A stretch of 20,810 nt of DNA from Clarireedia homoeocarpa (lineage: Eukaryota > Ascomycota > Leotiomycetes > Helotiales > Rutstroemiaceae), in the NCBI GenBank assembly GCA_001465935.1, contig LNKV01000119.1, positions 1-20,810 of the forward strand. Direction: 5' to 3'. Position 1 is the first letter of the stretch. Each line of letters starts with the position of its first letter. The notes beneath the pieces are model-generated. The model was not told the DNA's origin, did no database searches, and saw only the letters and a list, made by a program, of their open reading frames with translations. Below are positions 20,431 through 20,810 of the stretch, piece after piece. A program made the position numbers and the translations under genes.

Positions 20431-20645
20431 ATTAAGAAGCCGGCCAAGAAACCGGTTAAGAAACTATCGAATAAAATATTAGAGAAAATAATAAAGTAAA
20501 TAACAAAGTAAATAGTAAAGTAAATAGAAAAGAAAAAAATAAAAATATAAGTAAAGAATCAAGTGAAGAAAATAGAGAAGAAACAAGTAATAATATAAAT
20601 AAAAAATTAAGTAGAGAAATAGTAAAAAATATAAACTAAGAAGTA
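20431..20645 (+). pseudogene. Remnant of lysine-rich coding sequence next to the telomere
   Basis: From 20431 the plus strand reads KKPAKKPVKKLSNK, then a Lys-rich run in the same frame interrupted by repeated TAA codons (AAG TAA ATA ... AAG TAA ATA). If each TAA was CAA, the text would be a repetitive Lys-Gln-x pattern, a plausible disordered basic C-terminal tail. The GCCGGCC and CCGG patch at 20440-20455 is the most G/C-rich spot in the last 4 kb. The coding inference rests only on the regular spacing and the RIP-type stops. No family can be named. Confidence 0.35.
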
Positions 20646-20749
20646 ATAAAAGTCTAGATAATTTAAAATCGATTATAAATAATAGAAAAGTTATATATAT
20701 TATAAATTAATTTATAAAAAGATAGATATATATAAAGAGATCTATAAAT
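20646..20749. other. Subtelomere-telomere junction sequence
   Basis: About 100 bp of A/T-rich sequence ending TCTATAAATT directly before the first TTAGGG. I see no degenerate telomere repeats in the junction. Confidence 0.6.
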
Positions 20750-20810
20750 TTAGGGTTAGGGTTAGGGTTAGGGTTAGGGTTAGGGTTAGGGTTAGGGTTA
20801 GGGTTAGGGT
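20750..20810 (+). repeat. Telomere: ten TTAGGG repeats
   Basis: Ten perfect TTAGGG units plus one T run to the end of the window. The G-rich strand points 5' to 3' outward, as at a real right chromosome end. The repeats show no mutation, and the sequence ends within the array, so the true telomere may be longer. Confidence 0.98.

Noticed and set aside
16461..20645. Telomere-linked RecQ helicase gene
   Set aside because: The position and strand would suit, but I could not find any helicase motif through the RIP changes, so it is mentioned only as a possibility.
6432..20749. Mitochondrial DNA or a mitochondrial insertion, because of the extreme A/T content
   Set aside because: No mitochondrial gene, tRNA or rRNA is readable. 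The depletion of CpA/TpG and the terminal TTAGGG repeats fit RIP-altered nuclear subtelomere instead.

Overview
The window is the right end of a chromosome from a filamentous ascomycete (Pezizomycotina). Ten perfect TTAGGG repeats close the sequence, with the G-rich strand running towards the end as it should at a right-hand telomere. Most of the DNA is extremely A/T-rich, nearly free of CpA/TpG, rich in TpA and without open reading frames. That is the signature of repeat-induced point mutation (RIP). The species cannot be named from this window; the alternation of A/T-rich and G/C-balanced blocks is typical of RIP-active fungi.

Layout. 1-263 is the tail of a dispersed repeat (here 'repeat B'). 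About 450-2037 is a RIP-altered tandem array with a 245-bp unit. 2038-2869 is a compact Mutator-like (MULE) DNA transposon with 54-bp perfect terminal inverted repeats and a broken fragment of a transposase N-terminus. 2870-5878 is the only G/C-balanced, gene-like block. It holds a broken plus-strand frame with 96-bp tandem repeats encoding Arg/Ser-rich, AT-hook-like sequence (3138-3803), and a minus-strand DUF2235 alpha/beta-hydrolase pseudogene with at least one intron (about 4427-5488). An unrecognised coding segment follows on the same strand (3983-4420). Several of the disabling stop codons can be explained by RIP-type CpA-to-TpA changes, which suggests RIP leaked from the flanking repeats.

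5879-5962 is a 12-bp minisatellite that abuts a well-preserved copy of repeat B (5964-6431). 6432-15567 is about 9 kb of heavily mutated DNA. It contains several local tandem arrays built around a palindromic core of the type CTCCTTATTAATAAGGAG, a G/C-rich low-complexity island that escaped mutation (8195-8660), and a triplet microsatellite. 15568-16460 has the order A - B - A', where A and A' are 188-bp direct repeats exactly 705 bp apart. 16461-20749 is RIP-degraded and strongly purine-rich on the plus strand, ending in a lysine-rich coding-like remnant just before the telomere.

No intact protein gene is convincingly present. The window is a record of subtelomeric repeat invasion, RIP inactivation and later transposon insertion. 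The most unusual features are the palindrome-cored arrays at 6.5-15.2 kb, a 304-bp perfect identity inside RIP-degraded satellite, and the decayed DUF2235 gene.
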